Positions 22,405-29,357 of a stretch of DNA of 35,528 bases are shown here, one piece after another (position 1 is the first letter of the stretch; each line of letters opens with the position of its first letter). Source of the DNA: a virus; the IMG/VR virus record IMGVR_UViG_3300023442_000011, positions 1-35,528 of that record; one strand, 5' to 3'. Both the position numbers and the translations under genes were made by a program. The notes beneath the pieces are model-generated. The model was given only the letters and a program-made list of their open reading frames with translations, did no database searches and was not told where the DNA came from.

Positions 22405-23169
22405 TTACTGCATTGCCCAAGAAGGAAGCCCTATCACATGGGATACTTCCTCTCCTGTGTATCCAGGCCAATCATCAAAGTCCCGGCACAAGCGATACTT
22501 GTCCAGTGCCTCATCAATCTGGACGCGGCCTAGATCAATGCTCGCTTCATCCAACTGATAGCACTCCACGACATACGGCAGCGTTTTTTCCACCGCGATA
22601 AAATGAAACCGCTCTTTCTCGACCCCGCGCATGTAGTGGGCAGCTTGCCAGTGGTAACGAAAATCTGCGCATGACTTTGAGAACGCGCCAGGGCTGGCGC
22701 ACCGTGTTGTTTTCAGATCGGCGATATAATCATCACCAACATAATCGGCCTTTGCCTTCATCGGCTCACCCGTTCGCTCATCCTCCCAGAAAGCCGCCAT
22801 TTCAGCCTTACCACCGGATAACAATTCCGAAGCCATAGAATGTCCGTAAACGGCCTTTTGGATATTCATGGCCGTGTCGTATAGTTCAGCCTTCAACTCC
22901 TCCTTTCCGTCGGCAGCATCCATCAGCGCGGCGTATTCCTCTTTGCCTGCCTTGGTGCGCTTGTCGATCTTCGGGAATACGACATATCGCTTGTCGAACT
23001 CGTCTGGCTCGAGAACAGCGCAATGAATCACCGTACCCTCAAACATTGCCGGGGACTCCGGATATGGCGTATGAACTTTTGCGGGGCAAGACATTCGTGC
23101 AAGAAGACTCTTGCTGATTGCCGGGTCGGCGAAGTAGTCAGCGTCAGACATTTTGATAATTTTAGGCAT
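22405..23169 (-). CDS. PDDEXK exonuclease, RecE/exodeoxyribonuclease VIII-like
   Basis: 254 residues from the ATG at 23169 (GAGG upstream, overlap with the gene before); an in-frame start at 23208 is less likely. Motifs in order: MFEGTVIHCAVLEP (conserved His about 49), KAEMAAFWEDE (Glu about 123), KAKADYVGDDYIADLKTT (Asp 142, Asp151-x-Lys153) and YHWQAAHYM. These are the lambda-exonuclease-type PDDEXK residues seen in phage RecE-like nucleases. It should degrade 5' ends of duplex DNA to supply 3' strands for the Rad52-like partner encoded two genes upstream. Confidence 0.88.
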   Translation of the reverse strand: MPKIIKMSDADYFADPAISKSLLARMSCPAKVHTPYPESPAMFEGTVIHCAVLEPDEFDKRYVVFPKIDKRTKAGKEEYAALMDAADGKEELKAELYDTAMNIQKAVYGHSMASELLSGGKAEMAAFWEDERTGEPMKAKADYVGDDYIADLKTTRCASPGAFSKSCADFRYHWQAAHYMRGVEKERFHFIAVEKTLPYVVECYQLDEASIDLGRVQIDEALDKYRLCRDFDDWPGYTGEEVSHVIGLPSWAMQ

Positions 23170-23500
23170 CCCTAGCCTCCATAACATCCTCAAACACGCG
23201 CCGCACAAAAGCGTCCCGCACTTCCGGCCATGGCATTTTTACGCTAGATAATCGTGAAAGTCCGGCTATATCCTCGCAGAAATTTCGACCTGAAGGTGTG
23301 AGCAGTTTTTCATCCGTCATGTATGCAACTTGCATTTCGCCTGAGCTTTTTCCCCATCTCGCGTTATCAAACTCATCGAATAGCCTGCCGCACTCATTAA
23401 GAAAACGCGCTTGCTCTTCGGCATCCATATTAGCAAATGCACCAGCAAGCTGCTCCGGTGATGCATCAACTTCAACATTCACAACAGCTTTAATAGTCAT
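23162..23500 (-). CDS. Hypothetical protein between annealing protein and exonuclease
   Basis: 112 residues with GGGGGAAGGC upstream of the ATG. It begins with a beta-like stretch (IKAVVNVEVDASPEQLAGAFANM), then is helical and acidic (EEQARFLNECGRLFDEFDNARW). It shows no metal site or membrane segment. It overlaps both recombination genes, so its job is probably linked to them or to single-strand DNA handling; that is inference from position. Confidence 0.75.
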   Translation of the reverse strand: MTIKAVVNVEVDASPEQLAGAFANMDAEEQARFLNECGRLFDEFDNARWGKSSGEMQVAYMTDEKLLTPSGRNFCEDIAGLSRLSSVKMPWPEVRDAFVRRVFEDVMEARDA

Positions 23501-24087
23501 GCCTTCCCCCTCTGTATATCAACCTTTCTAGCTGAAATTATCTTGCTGTAAGTCGTTCTCCCGCCGGGAGCGGTTTTGTAAATACGCTCCAGTTCCTTAA
23601 CCGTTTTGGCAGCTTTTATTTCAGCTAGCACCCCAACGTCCACGTCAGGCTCCCAAACATGATCCCACCGTTTGTCATACAGGCCATTCCCGAATTGGTC
23701 GCCAAACGTCCTTGCGGCCCTTTTCAAGCCGTCGGTAACGGCCTGCTTCCCGGCTGACTCATTAGCAGCCGGGATCTTGCGTGCTATTCCCTCACCGTAA
23801 CCAACATCTTCCCTCCACGATCCCAAAGCAAACATCTTAACGATTGCTTGAGCAGACACCACTTTATTCCCTTTTTCATTGTCTGGACATGGTGTAAGGA
23901 TGAGGCTGGTTACCTCATAACTCCATCCATCGAAATTGAAAATGCGGTTAGCGTTTCTGATAACGTTATGCCCTTCAATGTAATCAACATTATTCCCTGA
24001 AACAGATCTCGACATTACCTGATCTTTAGACAGCGGCTCCCCAAGCTTGCCGCTGTCTAATATGGCCTTTATTGTTGCATCATTCAT
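23497..24087 (-). CDS. Rad52/Rad22-like single-strand annealing protein
   Basis: 196 residues from the ATG at 24087, which has AGGAGAAGAGG upstream; the open frame further back overlaps a membrane peptide. HNVIRNANRIFNFDGWSYEVTSL (40-62) is the family signature. VGYGEGIAR (96-103) and ESAGKQAVTDGLKRAARTFGDQFGNGLYD (110-138) complete the Rad52 core. It anneals complementary strands produced by the exonuclease. Together with SSB it forms a full phage recombination module, used for concatemer formation and repair. Confidence 0.92.
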   Translation of the reverse strand: MNDATIKAILDSGKLGEPLSKDQVMSRSVSGNNVDYIEGHNVIRNANRIFNFDGWSYEVTSLILTPCPDNEKGNKVVSAQAIVKMFALGSWREDVGYGEGIARKIPAANESAGKQAVTDGLKRAARTFGDQFGNGLYDKRWDHVWEPDVDVGVLAEIKAAKTVKELERIYKTAPGGRTTYSKIISARKVDIQRGKA

Positions 24088-24182
24088 CCTCTTCTCCTTT
24101 TCCTGTCGCACGCCAGAACCACCAGCCCTACAATGATGATGGCCAGGCATAGGGATATGATGATTGCTTGCCAGCCATTCAC
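24084..24182 (-). CDS. 32-residue membrane peptide (GTG start)
   Basis: Starts with GTG at 24182 in a GTGA overlap with the gene before and ends in an overlap with the Rad52-like start. GAGGATGA lies upstream as ribosome binding site. After NGWQA there is one long hydrophobic segment, IIISLCLAIIIVGLVVLAC, then DRKRRRG. A clear single-pass peptide with its basic end inside. Function unknown. It is encoded between genes of cytoplasmic DNA-binding proteins. Confidence 0.6.
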   Translation of the reverse strand: MNGWQAIIISLCLAIIIVGLVVLACDRKRRRG

Positions 24183-24400
24183 GTTAATTCATCCTCAGCC
24201 AGATCATCATCCGACGCGGCTATAAGTAGCTGTAATGCAAAAACTTCAGCGTGCCTTCTGCATAGGGTCTTTCCATTAAACATTATCCTTGCCTTGCAGC
24301 GACATTTCATGACTGCCTTTTCCGGATCGTTGGTATAAGGGCTTGCACAGACAGCCTCGCAGCGTGGCAAGTCGTGTACTTTATTTATCATGTGTATCAT
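24179..24400 (-). CDS. Small cysteine-rich, possible zinc-binding protein
   Basis: 73 residues; ATGA overlap with the upstream gene. Cysteines occur in CEAVC near residue 14 and in MKCRCKARIMFNGKTLCRRHAEV near 31-52. The 'C.C.AR....GK.LCRRHA' pattern looks like a treble-clef-like zinc site. The C-terminal part is acidic (ASDDDLAEDELT). No family name can be given. It could bind nucleic acid or a host factor. Confidence 0.7.
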   Translation of the reverse strand: MIHMINKVHDLPRCEAVCASPYTNDPEKAVMKCRCKARIMFNGKTLCRRHAEVFALQLLIAASDDDLAEDELT

Positions 24401-24585
24401 TTCAATTCCTCCTTAAGCCGCTCAATAAATCCATGATCAGCCTCGGCCAGTCTTGCCGCCGCTTTCTCCACGCCAGCGAATCCCGTGGCTGCTATCCTGT
24501 CAGCGGAGAATAACGCGGTGACTTCATCAATAATGCGGCAGTTGTAGTCCTGCATTCTGCGTTCGAGTTCAAGGTCAACTTTCAT
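24397..24585 (-). CDS. Hypothetical helical protein (62 aa)
   Basis: GGGAGG precedes the ATG, which lies inside the end of the gene before. The product is wholly helical by composition (MKVDLELERRMQDYNCRII; FAGVEKAAARLAEADHGFIERLKEELK), charged, and probably dimeric. No motif is recognised. Overlaps on both sides show it belongs to the leftward operon. Confidence 0.7.
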   Translation of the reverse strand: MKVDLELERRMQDYNCRIIDEVTALFSADRIAATGFAGVEKAAARLAEADHGFIERLKEELK

Positions 24586-24754
24586 TATCTATTGCCTCCC
24601 GCTTAATCAATTCAATCCATGAGTCAGGAATTGCCCCACCTTCTCTCACAAATGAAGCCTTATTCCATGCCTCAAATGTCACAATAACAATTGTTCCTTT
24701 ATCATCAATATATGCTATGGGATTTTCCATCATCGTCTCCATATTCTGTTTCAT
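24575..24754 (-). CDS. Hypothetical protein (59 aa)
   Basis: The ATG at 24754 is in ATGA overlap with the gene before and has GGGTGGA upstream; a GTG at 24763 is a less likely start. The sequence begins with a methionine-rich part (MKQNMETMMENP) and has a small beta region (IAYIDDKGTIVIVTFEAWNK) and a helical end. It is unlike any family I know. Confidence 0.65.
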   Translation of the reverse strand: MKQNMETMMENPIAYIDDKGTIVIVTFEAWNKASFVREGGAIPDSWIELIKREAIDNES

Positions 24755-25005
24755 ATTTTCCACCCTGTTTTCCCTCTCACCATTTCTTTTAGCATTTCCT
24801 CTGCGGCGGAAAGTGCGGCGGAAAGTGCGGCAGTCCTGATAGATTCATCGCCTGTTTTCAGCCACCTAACAATAAGATTGTAGTCCGCATCAGTACAGTA
24901 TGCTTTGATTTTAGCGATGCTGATGAGCGCTTGCCTGCGAGCAAATTCGAGTAAAAGATTATCTGCATTTAAATGATGCGATATATCGCCGCATTGATGC
25001 TGCAT
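24751..25005 (-). CDS. Hypothetical protein with short internal repeat (84 aa)
   Basis: The frame from the ATG at 25005 overlaps the DUF7666-like gene by 47 bases and lacks a ribosome binding site, so the true start is uncertain. The body is helical (LLLEFARRQALISIAKIKAYC; DADYNLIVRWLKTGDESIRTAAL), then shows the duplicated ALSAALSAAEEM coded by a 12-bp tandem repeat. No family is recognised. It ends in ATGA with the next gene. Confidence 0.55.
   Translation of the reverse strand: MQHQCGDISHHLNADNLLLEFARRQALISIAKIKAYCTDADYNLIVRWLKTGDESIRTAALSAALSAAEEMLKEMVRGKTGWKI
24803..24831. repeat. 12-bp tandem repeat inside a coding region
   Basis: The unit GCGGCGGAAAGT occurs twice in full (24803-24814, 24815-24826) and continues as GCGGC. 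It keeps the frame and codes for the repeated Ala-Leu-Ser-Ala of the 84-residue protein. Copy number may vary between phage strains. Confidence 0.8.
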
Positions 25006-25267
25006 GCTTGTCAACAGGACTGCCGTGAGCCACAACATCGCCTGAAAGCTCTACTCTATAAAGAATTGAGCCTGCTGCATATCCTAATGCGTCAATCAGG
25101 CTGACACTTGCATGCAGGCCATTCGTGCAGGGGATGATTCTCCCTGAGACTTTATGCGTTCTGCCTCCCCGAATAACACGATTATCTCCGTGCGCCAATC
25201 TACGGTTATTCGGGGAGAAGTAAAATCCTTTAACTTTCATTTGTATGATAGGTTTGTAGTATTTCAC
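24959..25267 (-). CDS. DUF7666-like phage protein
   Basis: 102 residues from a GTG at 25267 with AAGGAGA about ten bases upstream. An ATG at 25240 lies in the end of the gene before and has no such site. The stretch RLAHGDNRVIRGGRTHKV, then IIPCTNGLHASVSLIDALGYAAGSILYRVELSGDVV is the pattern of this family: a 'G.R.V..G', one Cys, 'GLHAS', 'DAL.YA'. It is widespread in phage early regions but uncharacterised. The end (DKHAASMRRYIASFKC) is basic. Confidence 0.75.
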   Translation of the reverse strand: MKYYKPIIQMKVKGFYFSPNNRRLAHGDNRVIRGGRTHKVSGRIIPCTNGLHASVSLIDALGYAAGSILYRVELSGDVVAHGSPVDKHAASMRRYIASFKCR

Positions 25268-25493
25268 TGGAAATTATCTCCTTTTCAATCCGCCTCACCG
25301 CCGCCCTATATCCAGCCTCAAACGCTACGTCTATTCTATGGCTTCCATGGCTAGACAATCCACGCCATTCCCTTAAGGCATCTGACACATCACCATTTGT
25401 ATGCATATCCACACATTCTTGGTAATGCATGATACGATTTGAAAGTTCCATTTGATTTTCAAATTCAAGATCAGTTTCCATTTGTTTCTCCAT
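25230..25493 (-). CDS. Hypothetical acidic protein (87 aa)
   Basis: I choose the ATG at 25493 because of GAGGAAG six bases upstream. It begins MEKQMETDLEFENQMELSNRI, a helical acidic stretch, continues with DALREWRGLSSHGSHRIDVAFEAGYRAAVRRIEKEI and ends in a polar tail. It looks helical throughout and without metal sites. Both ends overlap neighbours in the operon. Confidence 0.7.
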   Translation of the reverse strand: MEKQMETDLEFENQMELSNRIMHYQECVDMHTNGDVSDALREWRGLSSHGSHRIDVAFEAGYRAAVRRIEKEIISSEILQTYHTNES

Positions 25494-25587
25494 ATTCTTC
25501 CTCGTATGGGTCATCAATATGCGCTCCCCAGTTGAACAGGTACACCACTGCAAGGGCGAAGAGGAATGAGATTATTGCGGCAGTCAT
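25471..25587 (-). CDS. 38-residue membrane peptide
   Basis: ATGA overlap with the gene before. One hydrophobic segment (AAIISFLFALAVVYLFNW) is followed by an acidic tail (AHIDDPYEEEYGETNGN). It overlaps the start of the next gene by 23 bases in another frame. It is one of several single-pass peptides in this phage. No function can be inferred beyond membrane location. Confidence 0.6.
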   Translation of the reverse strand: MTAAIISFLFALAVVYLFNWGAHIDDPYEEEYGETNGN

Positions 25588-25739
25588 TTTTTATTCCTTT
25601 CAGACAGCACAGCCAGTCTGCATTCTGTGTTCGTGGATATTGCACATGCGGCTTCAAGCGGCGTTGCCCCGGCCTTGATTGCCTCTATTAACTCATACGC
25701 CATGGCTGTCAGCACTATATTTTTCCAGTGTGTTTTCAT
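25584..25739 (-). CDS. Hypothetical protein (51 aa)
   Basis: The ATG at 25739 overlaps the stop of the gene before (ATGA) and has GGGGGATGAA upstream. The product MKTHWKNIVLTAMAYELIE... continues with AIKAGATPLEAACAISTNTECRLAVLSERNKK and is helical. It shares no recognisable motif. Start at 25766 is possible but lacks a ribosome binding site. Confidence 0.65.
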   Translation of the reverse strand: MKTHWKNIVLTAMAYELIEAIKAGATPLEAACAISTNTECRLAVLSERNKK

Positions 25740-25903
25740 TTCATCCCCCTCTGACTTTTCTGCCATTCTACCAAATCTTCAATCTTCTTCCGTGTTGGAA
25801 AGTTCGGGCCGAATACAAGTCTGTCTAAAAGCCCTTTGATGCTGGCTATCTCATAGACCCCGTCCGGCGACGTTGTTTCAATAACGATCGGCTCAACCTT
25901 CAT
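25736..25903 (-). CDS. Hypothetical protein (55 aa)
   Basis: The open frame reaches back to 26059, but that part lies over the Lar-like gene. The ATG at 25903 with GAGG eight bases upstream is the likely start; 25912 is an alternative. The sequence begins MKVEPIVIETTSPDGVYEIA, then GLLDRLVFGPNFPTRKKIEDLV and a basic end. It may fold as one beta-hairpin and two helices. Not recognised. Confidence 0.6.
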   Translation of the reverse strand: MKVEPIVIETTSPDGVYEIASIKGLLDRLVFGPNFPTRKKIEDLVEWQKSQRGMK

Positions 25904-26063
25904 TCCAGTCATCCTCTGCACGCGCCTCTTCCCACCGCCGGTCTTCCTCGGCACTGCCACAATCAACACAGACCCAGCGCGTTCCGTTCTGACTTGATAT
26001 GCGCATTGCGTTAACCATTGGCTCATGGCATACAGGGCACAGTTCAATTTCGTCATCAATCAT
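25893..26063 (-). CDS. Lar-like zinc-ribbon protein (restriction alleviation family)
   Basis: 56 residues, first gene of the leftward recombination block. AGGAGGTGATT before the ATG is nearly a perfect anti-16S match. ELCPVCHEPM near residue 7 and WVCVDCGSAEE near 30 form two zinc knuckles. The end RRWEEARAEDDWNEG has the closing 'EA....WN' of Lar-family proteins. Lar of Rac prophage eases type I restriction by acting on the host enzyme, and many phages carry such proteins early. A plain zinc ribbon of other use is possible. Confidence 0.72.
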   Translation of the reverse strand: MIDDEIELCPVCHEPMVNAMRISSQNGTRWVCVDCGSAEEDRRWEEARAEDDWNEG

Positions 26064-26086
26064 AATCACCTCCTACGGATGCCCGA

Positions 26087-26115
26087 ATAATTGCATAATA
26101 ATTGACCCCTGTCAA
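26087..26115 (-). promoter_or_regulatory. Leftward early promoter
   Basis: On the minus strand TTGACA (26115-26110), a 17-bp spacer, then AATTAT (26092-26087), followed by a short leader with the AGGAGGTGAT site of the Lar-like gene. The -35 is perfect and the -10 matches 4 of 6. Confidence 0.65.
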
Positions 26116-26137
26116 GTGACCGTGTTGACTATTGTCA

Positions 26138-26165
26138 TTGACATAAAGGAAACTATCTGTATATT
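26138..26165 (+). promoter_or_regulatory. Rightward early promoter giving a leaderless mRNA
   Basis: TTGACA (26138-26143), 16-bp spacer, TATATT (26160-26165). The start ATG of the HTH gene is at 26172, only six bases after the -10 box. Transcription would start on or next to that A, and no ribosome binding site exists between. Confidence 0.7.
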
Positions 26166-26171
26166 GGCGGC

Positions 26172-26366
26172 ATGTATATCAAAAACCTAAGAAGCATTAT
26201 TGATCAATTATTGGCTACCGGCCTGACCCAGCGCGCCATTGCAGAAGCCGCCAAATGCGAGGAAGCTGTTGTTCACCGGCTCCGCACTGGCAAGCAGGCC
26301 AATATATATTATTCGACCGGGAAGCGGATTGAGAAAATGGCGCGAGATCATGGGATAAAGATATAG
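26172..26366 (+). CDS. Small HTH regulator, Cro/CI-type
   Basis: 64 residues. GLTQRAIAEAAKCEEAVVHRLRTGK (about 17-41) is a complete helix-turn-helix of the XRE type, and the rest is a basic tail (YSTGKRIEKMARDHGIKI) that may form the dimer contact. It lacks the C-terminal domain of large repressors, so it is Cro-sized. It probably controls both early promoters at 26064-26171. Translation from a leaderless mRNA would keep its level low. Not enough by itself to claim lysogeny. Confidence 0.85.
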   Translation: MYIKNLRSIIDQLLATGLTQRAIAEAAKCEEAVVHRLRTGKQANIYYSTGKRIEKMARDHGIKI

Positions 26367-26463
26367 GCCAGCCGCTATCAGCCCACAGCCGGGCTTAGTA
26401 AGAGCTGCGGAGTTGCTAGTCCCGATAGGTTTCAACTGGTATAAATTTAATTGGAGGTAACAA

Positions 26464-26688
26464 ATGACTTTACGGTTCGGAGACGAAGTTTCAAATATTT
26501 GCGCAGACGCTGAAAATCCGATGTGGCATTGTTATTTTGTCCGCCATCTAAACAAAATGATTGAATGCACCGATAAAAAGGGCTCATTCTTTGTAATTGG
26601 GCGGGATTCGATTTACCCTGGGCACTTGCCCATTAGCGAATGTGGAAAGCTTTTTAAGACAGTGTGGAAAAAAAGGTTTCGAGCATGA
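26464..26688 (+). CDS. Hypothetical protein (74 aa)
   Basis: TTGGAGGTAAC lies before the ATG. The sequence has an acidic first part (MTLRFGDEVSNICADAEN), then mixed beta segments (PMWHCYFVRHLNKMIECTDKK) and a basic end (LFKTVWKKRFRA). It has three cysteines without a CxxC pair. Not recognised. ATGA overlap follows. The 97 bp before it hold only a weak AGCCC/GGGCT dyad near 26380. Confidence 0.7.
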   Translation: MTLRFGDEVSNICADAENPMWHCYFVRHLNKMIECTDKKGSFFVIGRDSIYPGHLPISECGKLFKTVWKKRFRA

Positions 26689-26822
26689 CCGATACCGGCA
26701 AAGTCCGCCAAGCACTCCTCCGCGCTGCATTCGCACAAACAAAATCACTATCGCTTATCCGTGAGTTGAAGCGGATTTATGAAACGAGGGAATACGCGCC
26801 GCCGCTTGCATTGAAAGGGTGA
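26685..26822 (+). CDS. Hypothetical basic helical protein (45 aa)
   Basis: ATGA overlap with the gene before. MTDTGKVRQALLRAAFAQTK, then SLSLIRELKRIYETREY form one long basic amphipathic helix, with a proline-containing end. It could bind nucleic acid or a partner protein. It is short and in the replication block. No homologue comes to mind. Confidence 0.6.
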   Translation: MTDTGKVRQALLRAAFAQTKSLSLIRELKRIYETREYAPPLALKG

Positions 26823-26923
26823 GCGGGTTACAGTTGCGTTTGGTGCCCTAATCAGGCTAAGTGTGAAATCTTGGACTAACTCCTCCAAGAAGAACAGCCA
26901 AACGTATTCAAAAGGAGTTTCTA

Positions 26924-27115
26924 TTGGCAAAGCTTATCTATTCCGGTAAAGACGATCTACCTCGGACAATAATTCATGTACATTCTGGCGAACAGTTTTT
27001 TGCTGCAATCAAGGCATTAAAATATCCGTGTGGCGGTAAGAAAACCGTCCTTAAAAACTTTGAGCAACTTATCAACAGAGATCGTAAATCAGCATACGGT
27101 TGGAAGATTGCGTAA
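26924..27115 (+). CDS. Hypothetical protein with TTG start (63 aa)
   Basis: TTG at 26924 follows AAAAGGAG at eight bases; no ATG is available in the frame before the conserved-looking part. The product (first residue read as Met) continues AKLIYSGKDDLPRTIIHVHS and ends in a basic part (KKTVLKNFEQLINRDRKSAYGW). The stop overlaps the initiator start as TAATG, so it is coupled to replication. The rare start codon may limit its level. Function unknown. Confidence 0.6.
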   Translation: MAKLIYSGKDDLPRTIIHVHSGEQFFAAIKALKYPCGGKKTVLKNFEQLINRDRKSAYGWKIA

Positions 27116-27849
27116 TGGCTCACCGTGGATATATTAAACTCTACAGAAGATTACAGAACAACCCGTTATGGCTTTCCGAACCATTCACTAGGGGGCAAGC
27201 ATGGATAGACCTAATTATGTTGGCTAATCACACTGACGGCTACATCCGAAAGAGAGGTATCCGCATTGAGATTAAGCGGGGACAGATAGGGCATTCAGAG
27301 CTGTCATTGGCAGAGCGTTGGAAATGGTCGCGTGGAAAAGTGCGGAGATTTCTCTCTGAATTATCGCAAAAAACGGTACAACAGATAGTACAACAGAAAA
27401 CAAAGCTAACCTCTGTAATTACAATAGTTAATTACGATATGTATCAAAGCGACAGTACAACAGACGGGACAACAAGCAGTACAACAGACGGACAACAGAC
27501 GGACATCAAACGGTACCGGAACAAGAATGATAAGAATGATAAGAATGATAAGAAACAAACAAAAACAAGTACCGCGCTATCGCGCTTTGATGAGTTCTGG
27601 AAAGCGTACCCAAAAAAGAAAAATAAAGGCACAGCAGAAAAAGCTTGGAAGAAACTATCTCTTGGCAACGGTTTGTTTGACAAAGTCATAGCTGGAGTAG
27701 AAAGGGCAAAGGGTACGCCTGACTGGCAGAAGGAGAACGGGACATTTATTCCACACCCTGCATCATGGCTTAACGCTAGAGGATGGGAGGATGAGATATT
27801 GAAACCTGACATCCCACAACCTACACCACTGCCACCACAGGAGTTTTGA
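27115..27849 (+). CDS. Replication initiator, DnaD/phage O-like
   Basis: 244 residues from the ATG at 27115 (TAATG). Residues 1-90 are a winged-helix DNA-binding domain (HRGYIKLYRRLQNNPLWLSE; IGHSELSLAERWKWSRGKVRRFLSEL). Residues 95-150 are a polar linker, rich in Gln, Thr, Asn, Asp and Lys. The C-terminal SRFDEFWKAYPKKKNKGTAEKAW and GTFIPHPASWLNARGWEDEI are the helicase-contact part typical of phage O-like proteins. It should bind the origin and load the DnaB helicase encoded next. Repeats that code for the linker look like the origin itself. Confidence 0.82.
   Translation: MAHRGYIKLYRRLQNNPLWLSEPFTRGQAWIDLIMLANHTDGYIRKRGIRIEIKRGQIGHSELSLAERWKWSRGKVRRFLSELSQKTVQQIVQQKTKLTSVITIVNYDMYQSDSTTDGTTSSTTDGQQTDIKRYRNKNDKNDKNDKKQTKTSTALSRFDEFWKAYPKKKNKGTAEKAWKKLSLGNGLFDKVIAGVERAKGTPDWQKENGTFIPHPASWLNARGWEDEILKPDIPQPTPLPPQEF
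27376..27560. other. Probable replication origin inside the initiator gene
   Basis: GTACAACAGA occurs four times exactly (27376, 27388, 27455, 27479) and as near copies GGACAACAAG (27467) and GGACAACAGA (27490). Directly after comes an A-rich stretch with AAGAATGAT three times (27523-27549). Iterons followed by an A-rich unwinding region within the initiator gene is the plan of the lambda origin. The repeats code for the polar linker of the protein. Confidence 0.65.
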
Positions 27850-27850
27850 A

Positions 27851-29065
27851 ATGGTAAAAGTAGAATACGCTTATGTGGGAGCATGTTTATTGAAGCATGA
27901 ATTGATCGGACTTCTACCAATCAAGTCCTGTTATTTTTCCGATGCTGATTGCCGCAAGGCATGGGAATCAATTATATCCGGTAATGATGACATTGTTTCA
28001 GTTTATCACAGCGTCGGATCGGAAGACGTTGTTGCAGAAATGATGCACGCTGCTGACGTCAAGGACGCTGAGAGGCAGGGGCTTAAAATAATTGATGCCT
28101 ACAAAAAGGCAGCATTCAAAGGTGCCCTTGTTGCCGCACACAGGAAAATTGAGACTGGAACATCCATTGATGATGTTGTTACTGAAATTGTATGTGCCGC
28201 CGATAAAGGGAACGAATCAGACTACAAGGACGCGATTGATGTGATGATTGAAGTGCATCAGGACATCGAAGAAAGACACAGCGGTAAAGAGACTTCACGG
28301 TTTATCAAATCAGGATTCCCTGATCTTGACGCTTTGACCGGAGGTATGGAAAGAGGGAGTCTGGTTGTAATTGCTGCACGGCCCAGCCATGGAAAGTCCG
28401 CTCTTGCTTTAGGGATATGCCAGAATGTTGGGCGCACGCATAAAGTTGCATTTTCATCTATCGAGATGGATTCCCTATCCCTTGGGTACAGGCTCTTATC
28501 GTCTCAGTCAGGGCTTGATCTGAAATTACTCAGAACGGCCACCAGATTTCCGAATGAGAGTTGGAGAAAAGCTGTAAGTGGAATTGAGGGAATAAAATCC
28601 ATCAACATGGTTATTGATGATAACCCAAACATGACAGCGGCGGCAGTGGCGTCACAGGCAAGACGACAGAAGACAAAAGCTGATCTTGATCTTCTGGTAG
28701 TTGATTATATCGGGTTGCTCTGCACGGAAGGGAAAAACAAACCACGCCATATTGAGATTGGAGAAATGACACGCATATTTAAGGGGCTGGCAAAGCAATT
28801 GGATATCTGCGTTGTAATCCTATGTCAGTTAAACCGGGATGCTGAGAATAAAAAGCCAACTCTTGCGATGCTTAGGGAATCAGGATCAGTCGAACAGGAT
28901 GCTGACATTGTTATATTTCCATACCAATATATTGATGAAAAGGGAGATGCAGCTGCAAGATTGATTGTTGCAAAAAACAGGAATGGCCCGACAGGAATCG
29001 CACCTATTTCATGGGTGAAAAGCATAGCCAGTTTCAAGACATTGGCAAAAGGAGATTTTGTATGA
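27851..29065 (+). CDS. dnaB: DnaB-like replicative helicase
   Basis: 404 residues, somewhat shorter than bacterial DnaB, mostly because of a small N-terminal domain. Walker A is ARPSHGKSA (about 176-184), Walker B LDLLVVDYIGLL (about 279-290), followed by ILCQLNRDAENKKPTLAMLRESGSVEQDADIVIF, the DnaB family phrase, and VAKNRNGPTG near the end. It unwinds the fork as a hexamer. It begins one base after the initiator stop, which should act as its loader. Confidence 0.93.
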   Translation: MVKVEYAYVGACLLKHELIGLLPIKSCYFSDADCRKAWESIISGNDDIVSVYHSVGSEDVVAEMMHAADVKDAERQGLKIIDAYKKAAFKGALVAAHRKIETGTSIDDVVTEIVCAADKGNESDYKDAIDVMIEVHQDIEERHSGKETSRFIKSGFPDLDALTGGMERGSLVVIAARPSHGKSALALGICQNVGRTHKVAFSSIEMDSLSLGYRLLSSQSGLDLKLLRTATRFPNESWRKAVSGIEGIKSINMVIDDNPNMTAAAVASQARRQKTKADLDLLVVDYIGLLCTEGKNKPRHIEIGEMTRIFKGLAKQLDICVVILCQLNRDAENKKPTLAMLRESGSVEQDADIVIFPYQYIDEKGDAAARLIVAKNRNGPTGIAPISWVKSIASFKTLAKGDFV

Positions 29066-29259
29066 AAGGTGTTTATATTGACGAAGGCTTCATTGTGTTT
29101 CGGTGTGGTGGATATGACTATAATATACCAATGGAAAAACTCGATACTCCGGAACGAATCCTTGCGTGGACAGTTTTCCTTGCGCAAAACCACTGGACGA
29201 CGAAAGAAGCCATTGCTGAATTTGTTGTGTTGGCGCTTGGGAAATATCCGACAATATGA
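29062..29259 (+). CDS. Hypothetical protein (65 aa) after DnaB
   Basis: ATGA overlap with DnaB at 29062; earlier in-frame starts lie inside DnaB. The product reads GVYIDEGFIVFRCGGYDYNIPMEKL, then TPERILAWTVFLAQNHWTTKEAIAEFV. The 'VFRCGGYDY.IP' phrase recurs in small phage proteins encoded near replication genes. Structure is probably a beta-hairpin and two helices; function not known. Confidence 0.72.
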   Translation: MKGVYIDEGFIVFRCGGYDYNIPMEKLDTPERILAWTVFLAQNHWTTKEAIAEFVVLALGKYPTI

Positions 29260-29357
29260 TAACGCCATAAGTAAACCTGATACAACCCACGCCACACATA
29301 AGAAATCCTGAATTGTTTTCCGGCGGCGAGGCGATAAATTTGAGCGAGGAGGTAAAC

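Larger units (their letters stand above)
26064..26171. promoter_or_regulatory. Divergent promoter-operator region between early blocks
   Basis: 108 bp separate the leftward Lar-like gene and the rightward HTH gene. Two dyads, TTGAC-CCCT-GTCAA (26102-26115) and TTGAC-TATT-GTCAT (26125-26138), lie 23 bp apart centre to centre. The first covers the leftward -35 box and the second touches the rightward -35 box. The small HTH protein encoded at 26172 is the natural candidate to bind them. Because TTGAC is also part of the -35 consensus, some symmetry could be by chance. Confidence 0.6.
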
